DNA of 64,000 bases. It comes from Strigamia acuminata. Lineage: Eukaryota; Arthropoda; Chilopoda; Geophilomorpha; Linotaeniidae. The notes beneath the pieces were generated by a model. That model was not told where the DNA came from and ran no database searches. It saw only the letters and a program-made list of their open reading frames with translations. The stretch is taken from positions 17,076,427 to 17,140,426 of the forward strand of contig OX442315.1 in NCBI GenBank assembly GCA_949358305.1. Reading direction: 5' to 3'. Of the stretch, positions 57,273-64,000 are shown one piece after another. How positions within the stretch are numbered: the stretch's first letter is position 1; each line of letters opens with the position of its first letter. A program made the translations under genes and the position numbers.

Positions 57273-60200
57273 TTAATCAGTAAGTTGAGTAAGTAGAGCA
57301 GTCCCTCTAATAATCCAAAGATCCGGTGGTTGTTTAGTCGGAATTTGTAAAGTCATCACGTAATTCGTCGAGTGACCTAAGTATTAAATTGCATTATTTA
57401 AAAATTGATTGATTATACAGATACGCATTCACCGGTTGTCGAGAGCGTTCCAAATCTCACAGACGTCTTGTACACTGGCGCTGAGTAGTCTTTAGGATCG
57501 TCACTGTATTCACTGGCCAATCTGGGAAGCATGTGGGCCACCGGAAGTGGCGATTGCATTTCTCTCGGCAACGGATCAACCAATCTCAACCGCTTGGTAT
57601 CAAATCTTGCAGCATCAAGGAATAAACCGTGGATAAGTGCCCCGTCTTCAGGTTGGACGATCTAAAGTGACGAAAATAATTTATGTATTTTATTTTTTAA
57701 TACAAATTTATATCACTAGGAAGTAAATTGAAATAAATACTTGCCAGATGTTCATTGTGATGTTTTTGTGCGATTTTGTCAATATTTTAAGGTTAGTACT
57801 AATAAATGGGAATTAAAGTATCGATGATGTCATGAAAAATGGTGATAAAAATGTGGAAGTTTTTTTTTACTGAAGATATCTCTTCCATCATGTTCCTCCG
57901 TGTTTTTAGGTCTGTGCCATGCGCTAAATCTTGTTGCCAGATAATGTTGGGTAAAATTATATTTTCAAACACAAGTTCGTCAATGGGTAAATTATACTTT
58001 CGAGCATGTGCTTGCAAGATTGACGTGTTAAATGCTGTAAAAATAAAAAATATTTTACTAAAATATACCCAATTCTGTTTTTACAAGGAGAATTCCCTAA
58101 ATATTTCACATAGTGGAAATATTTTTAAATCTAATTTTAAAAAGGAAATTTTTTTTTAACAGTGTTAAATCAAAATAAATCGTGTAAAAACGGAATTGAA
58201 TCAATTTTTCTCGACTGTGTTAAATCAATATCGTGTAAAAATAGAATTAGGTGCATACTTAATAATAATAATTAATAGAATATATTTTTAATGTTTACCT
58301 TGAGGAAAAAAGAAACAAGATATCCAATATGAAACTGGATCACCACGTTCAAGCCAGTCCTCGATAAACTCAATTCTTAAAATTAAATCTTTCAACCAGT
58401 TGCCAAATGATTTAAGCGACGGATATCCGTATTTATTGTAGTACAGCGGTATTTGGTTACTGAGCATTGCATTGAAGATGTCTTCCAATTGCTGGTCCAT
58501 TATTATAGTTCCTTTAATAGCTTTGATGAGTTTTTTAGTAATGTCCTGAATGTAAACAATAAATTTGTTAAATCTCTCAATTTCTTGAAGTAACACGACA
58601 CTTGTTGGTTTTTGTCGGCCTAAAGTGTCCACCTAAAATTCGAGCATTTCAGTCACAAATTATTTACTATTCTTTTTGTTTGACTAACATAAAATAATGA
58701 CTTTAGGCCTCTGTCAATATCAATTGTAGAGTACAATTTTGCCATCATGCGGTTTGACATTTCGGATACTATTTCTTGTGGTGAACCCCCAGTTCCTTCA
58801 GATACTCGTGGTTGGACTGATAGAAGTGTACGTAATAGGCCTCTGGTTTCTGCTATCTAAAAACGACGTCATTATTACAAAGAATTTTTTTTCTTTATAG
58901 GTAAAACGAGAAATCTTACCTGGTATGATAAATTTGCATTCTCGTGTAACCCAAATATTTCCGGATCATCTATTATAGGTAAGCTGTCAATATAACCTAG
59001 AAATTCTTCGTGGAGATTTAAAGAGGGAGCAAAATAAACCCCTGTAAACACAGTTCTTATTAGTTGGCACAAAATGGATGAAATTTCAGGATAAAACAAG
59101 ACTGGTGTAAATTGTAACAAAAATGGCGATTTATATAAAACGGGCGGATAATTTAATAGGTTTACAATTAACCGGAAGTCATCTATACGGGTGGACAATG
59201 ATGTAAAAAATGTCATCAGTTACACGATCTGTGCATGCATCATCGCTTTTGATGAATTTGATGAAATTGATGAAATTGAATTGTTGACTCTGTTTAATTG
59301 ACATCCCGGTTAATTGGCGCCATGATTAATTATCACGTATTGAATTGACCCCGATTAACTCAGATTTGCGACCCGTTTAGTTAATTGTCCATCCAATTAA
59401 CTGAAATTACTGAACTCAATAATTTAACTTGTCTAGAGCCTCACATTTATATTAATTTGCGAAATAGTTGTGATAAACAAAAGCGAAAAAGCAGCATAGC
59501 ATTATAATTAAACTTAACGCTTGCAAAAATACAGCAGCCGCTAAACCAGGCAGTAATAATAGTAGTAGCTTACCTGAAGGTGAAAATTTATAAGTTTTTT
59601 CTAATGCTTCTGGACAGAAGAATGTTTTTAAAATGGTAATTAAAGTCCTTTGGTCCCAAACATCAGTAATACGACCACCATATATAATCTGCAATGTACA
59701 ATTATAGTAATAATGAGTTACTATGGTATTCGTGCACTCTTTGAGCGAAAAAACTTACCGAATGTATCGTATAAATCAACGCATCCCAATACATATCTCC
59801 ATTTTTGCAAAACAGCTCCAAAGTGAGCAGAACACATTCACGATCACTGTCATTAAATTCATACTAGAAGAAAAATTATTCATTTTATTCCAGCAAAATG
59901 GCACTTCCAACTACGATATACCTTAACGTTCCAACCTAAAGGTCCAAATTTCTTTCTTTCCTGAAGAATAGCATGATAAAACACTAGGCTAAAGACCATC
60001 CTTCTCCACTGTAATCTCATAACTAAAAAAGTCAAACCGTCAAACAAATCAATTTGTTGAAAATTAGTAAAAACCTGCTTGCCATGATCTTCCAAAAAAG
60101 ATGGCGGCATGTTGGACATGGCGCCCTTCAAATTGGCACGCAATCCTTTCGGGGGTTCCACGGTCACTTTGACTGCACATTGCAAAATTGAAACCGGGAA

Positions 60201-63200
60201 GCCCTTGATTGGTAAAGAACTCAAGAACAGTCGGAAGTTGGTGTGAAGTGGTCGTGGATCTTCGATCATATTTTTTATGATGTTTTCCAATTTGAGCATC
60301 CATTTGGACAAAACGTGACAATTCTAAAATATATTGTGTGTTAACAACTACGATAAAATGTGACGGCGTGGTCTTTATCAGGGCAAGCCCAGCCAATGCA
60401 TTTCAAAATACATTGCGGTATAATTTCAATGTATTTTTGAATATGGACGCACGCTCAGATATCTTCAATGTGAATTTACTTGGAGATAAACCCAGTCACC
60501 GTTAAGAAAAGCAGTGTTTATGCGCTTCTCTGCAATAGGACCTTGTCCTTGGCCGAGGGAAACTCCATAAACCCTTCAAGAAAAAGAGAGAAAAAAAAGT
60601 CAAATTTTGCTTCAGTCAAAATGTGTTTAACAAACCGATCCTGGATTTCTTTTTCTTTGGCAAAACGCATAAAAGATTCTGTAGGATCTGACCCTTGGAC
60701 TAACAAAAAAATGAGGGGTGTCGATTTGCTTAAATCTTCGTACAAAGTATGTAAATCCGAGGGTGGGCTTTCAATAAATTGACGACCCATGTAAAAAGCA
60801 ACAAACTCAGTGACTGCAGCAGTCACCTATCGCAGAAAATAAAAAAGAAACTGGTGAATGGGATTGCACAACCCAAAACACCCGGTAAACCACTTTCAAA
60901 TACCTTATCTTCGTGAAATGCTTTGATGAGAATCAATCTCTGGATACCATTTAGCTTGTGTGCCCAAACGTTTCTCTTGCTGATGTCAGATGCATTGTAT
61001 CCATCCCATTTACGAGGATTTAAAAAAATCTTTACAAAAAAAAAATCAATCTAATTCGTTGATTTGTAACAACTTTTTGTTACCGACTACCTTAAATCCT
61101 CCTACGACGATGGTGACGGGATTGCTGACCAATTCGTCATGCAAACCAGCGAGAGAAGGAATAAAATGCTCCAAACTAAAACATGTAGACCACATTGCAT
61201 CTGAAAGCCATGGAATCGAGGGCTTTGCAGGGACATCCTACCGTGAAAAGAACATACAGTAATAACAACCAATACAAAAAAATAATTCTTACAATTGGTA
61301 TACTCGGAAATCCGCGAAGAAACAAATTCCATTCTTCTCTCGAAATTTGTTTCCCATAAATCATGATGTCAGCACAAAGCAGCATTAAGTAGACGAGTCT
61401 GTGCTTTTCGTATAAACCTCTCGCAACATTTAAATATGTAGTCAACGTTATTTTTTGCGTTAATTCGTGGATATGACCTTCCAGTGAGCCGGAATTAGAC
61501 ATATCTGTGTTTGCCTCGATGCATTGATTAAATAACTGTTGGAAAAATAACACAAACTTAGAAATCAAACTTGGAAAGCTTTCAAACTACTTATCCGACT
61601 TGATTGAAGTATTTCAATGAGTTTTGGTACATCGGATCCAGGTCGGCAAGAGATGCAATAACAAAATACATGATGGAACCTCGAGCTGCGATAGAACGGT
61701 ATTGCTCTCTGGCTGTTGTGATCATTTGTTCGGTTTTCTCGGCTTCTATTAAGCGCCCATTGATCTCAGTCGACGTGGCCTACGATTTAAAAGCACAGAA
61801 ACCATCAGTAGCTGCTGAATTGCATTACTTTCAAATTTACTTTGGAGTCTTCCAGTGTTTTTAGAAGAGCTTCATTGTCCAATATATTTCCTTCTGACGA
61901 AAACAAAAGCCTCAAAATGGTATCTTCAATTTGCTGTAGCAATTTTTGGTCCATGTTTATACGAACGATTAGCTCTTGGCGAGTTACTTCCAAGTCAGGG
62001 CGTTCAATTTGAACACAGTTACTGAAAACGTTTCAGAAAATTTAAGAAGTAAATTCGTAAATTCTTACGAACCAACCTTAGCAATTGATCTTCCAATCCT
62101 TTCACAGTTACTGTGAAATTAATTATTGTCACTTTGATGGCAATTTCGGGCAAATAGTGTGGATTTGAGAGCTTTGTCGTCATGTATAACCGAAACGAAT
62201 CGTCAAATGGGACTAGTTTTTCACCCAATCGGACAAAGTGAGTGGAACCCTACAATAGTAACAAAAAAAACACACGACTTATGAACAAAATCAACAAAAT
62301 CAAAATCAAAAAATGATTGACTGACCTGTTTGACGGTCTCTTTCAGTAAAACCGGCTCCAGTACTGGCTCCAACATCTCCCCAATATCTTCCAAAAGGAC
62401 AGGTAGGCCACCTTCGAGGCCATTTTCCAGTTGTTTCAAAAAATTGGTATCGGCAAATTTTAAAAGGATCATTCCATTTTTGCTTTCCATATTGCGAATC
62501 CATCGATTTCCCTGGTCTTGTGGATCAATCAGTAACGGCCAGCGACGAGCTCGTTTAACGAGTATGGCGTTTTCTGTGGACAGACTGTCTTTAGGCAGAC
62601 CGTCCATTTGCCATTGACGAATTTCAATGGCATCTGCCATAACTGTCACTAAGTTGTAATCATCAGAGATTGGCACATTGACGTTTCTCGTAGCCTCGAC
62701 CCAAAAAGGCACTAACTGAAAAATGTGAAAGAATAAAATTAAATGGAATTGACACATTTCTAAACGTACTTCTTGTCTGTATTCGGTTGTAAACGCTCCG
62801 TAGTAAGCAATACAAGCGGTAGCGACGAAAATATCTCCAACAACGTGGCTCAATTCGGATCGTAACCTCTGACAAAAAAAAAAACGTGTTATTTAGTAGA
62901 AATCGTTGGAGAAAACTGCAACGAGTACATTTGCCGTGTCGTGCCAACGCCTGTGCTCATTGGCTAATCCGGTAGTTAATTTGGAAGCCCTTGAAAGTCG
63001 ATGCGCCACTTGATCTATGAGGTACGCGACTTGTTCCTTTTCTTCGTGACTCTCGTTGTACTTCTCCTGCAATCCCGCAATCTCTTCTTCGACCTTAGTA
63101 AGACGTTCTTGCTTCGATTCCAAGACTTTTAGCACTAGTTCCAATTCCTTGTTCGCCATCTCAACCCTGATGGTCAATTTTGGTTTAATGTAAGTTCATT

Positions 63201-64000
63201 TAATTATAGAATTACGGTACTATGTTTCCTCTTATTGTACGCGGGCCTCTAATAAAGCGCGGGGGAAATTTTTCATCTCTAATTATTGAATTTTTATTGA
63301 GAAATTTGAATTTTTTAAAGGAAAATTTTTTGATTTGAATTTATTTTTGTGGAAAATGTAGCAAAATTTGGATTTTTTAGGCAAAATTTGAGGAAAATTT
63401 CACTTTGTGACGAAAAATTGAGTTTTCCCGTTAACCTAGCAGTTAATGCGCACAAATAAAGGAAATATGGTATAAACCGTTTCGTTTTACTTCTTTCTTT
63501 TCGGCACTACTGCTTTGTACGTTTTGGCATAACTATATACGGCAATGACCCACATGCAAATTGATTTGGCGGCTCTCGATACCGTTTCCACGATTTCCGG
63601 TTGAAATTTTGGATCTTTCACGTATTTATTGAGCTTCTTTAACGTCGCATCGGATATGTGATTTTTGTCAAACTTAGTAAGACGTTTTAGAAAGTTCGAG
63701 TCTGCTAATAGGGACTTTGCTGTTGGCCAATCGGGTCTAGAAATAGCAAAAAAAAAAAGTCTTATCTATTGGGTTATTTCGAACACAACATGCTTACTCT
63801 TCATTCAACAGCACACAAACAGCTTCCATCACAAACGTAACCAACTCAGGCGGCGCTAAAAACACTCGAACCTCCGCTATATCGGATTTGTCCAAAGAAT
63901 CTAACGAGTCCATAGCTTGCTGCAATTTTGGCAATGCACCCTCTAGAATGCGTTGTGTTTCTTCCGCGTACTGCTGGGTCTCTTCCGCTTTCACTTTAGC
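57273..64000 (-). CDS. DNAH6: Axonemal dynein heavy chain, DNAH6-type, C-terminal third (5' end outside window)
   Basis: Motor of inner-arm axonemal dynein. Exons: 63798-64000 (continues), 63491-63736, 62929-63166, 62770-62868, 62326-62715, 62077-62249, 61841-62021, 61600-61779, 61293-61535, 61091-61237, 60904-61029, 60636-60826, 60480-60573, 60075-60323, 59922-60008, 59759-59863, 59574-59688, 58920-59041, 58689-58856, 58299-58632, 57871-58034, 57433-57661, 57273-57376. All join in frame: 1395 residues. In order: stalk coiled coil and microtubule-binding domain ([27 protein letters not shown]), return coil, AAA5 ([19 protein letters not shown]), AAA6 ([43 protein letters not shown]), and the C-terminal domain ending [14 protein letters not shown]. 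The [32 protein letters not shown] and [12 protein letters not shown] stretches fit DNAH6 best among axonemal types. The microtubule-binding region and AAA5-6 look intact. Confidence 0.93.

Noticed and set aside
59042-59220. Open frame continuing upstream of the dynein exon ending at 59041
   Set aside because: Homology to dynein begins at VYFAPSLNL and an acceptor TTTACAG precedes it; the extension is intron.
60009-60074. Alternative acceptor TTTTTTAG at about 60025 in the dynein gene
   Set aside because: It shifts the frame to an immediate stop; the acceptor at 60009 keeps frame and restores the family sequence.
1-64000. tRNA and rRNA genes
   Set aside because: I looked for B-box-like GGTTCGAAT words and rRNA-like stretches and found none with a supporting cloverleaf.

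Overview
This is a 64 kb piece of an animal nuclear genome. Its genes are cut by many GT-AG introns, and it contains no bacterial-type operons. COX7C is of arthropod type (motifs AIRR, GIPG, NRYRLT, RHQLLKK), and the acetylcholine receptor resembles the alpha-10-like subunits I associate with arthropods, so I infer an arthropod or close relative. An axonemal dynein shows that the animal makes motile axonemes, at least in sperm, which argues against a nematode.

Layout. The first 20.5 kb has no gene I can support. It is AT-rich DNA holding several non-autonomous transposons with terminal inverted repeats and two tandem arrays. From 20,542 to 39,139 (+) lies a nicotinic acetylcholine receptor alpha subunit whose first (signal-peptide) exon I could not find. 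Its introns reach 8.5 kb and are full of MITEs, palindromes, a 31-bp tandem array and two perfect RFX-type X-boxes, yet one of its introns is only 54 bp and stays in frame if unspliced. A minus-strand gene I cannot name lies at about 40.1-41.6 kb.

From 42.5 to 48.6 kb the genes are tightly packed in alternating pairs: MCCC2 (-, mitochondrial leucine breakdown), COX7C (+, respiratory complex IV), BLOC1S6/pallidin (-, lysosome-related organelle biogenesis) and PSMB4 (+, proteasome). MCCC2/COX7C and BLOC1S6/PSMB4 are each divergent across about 420 bp; COX7C/BLOC1S6 converge across about 200 bp. Then come an SV2-type synaptic vesicle transporter (+, 50.3-53.6 kb), NEMP1 (+, 55.3-57.0 kb) and the C-terminal third of an axonemal dynein heavy chain, DNAH6 type (-, 57.3 kb to beyond the window end). 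NEMP1 and DNAH6 converge on a 274-bp gap with poly(A) signals for both strands about 10 bp apart.

The gene models rest on my own splice-site reading. For MCCC2, PSMB4, SV2, NEMP1, BLOC1S6, COX7C and the dynein, every exon joins in frame and the summed length fits the family. The genes are housekeeping or neuronal and do not form one pathway. The most interesting material is structural: the 54-bp in-frame receptor intron, a foldback transposon family whose arms match within an element but not between elements, a transposon nested in another with an intact 8-bp target duplication, and long perfect palindromes.
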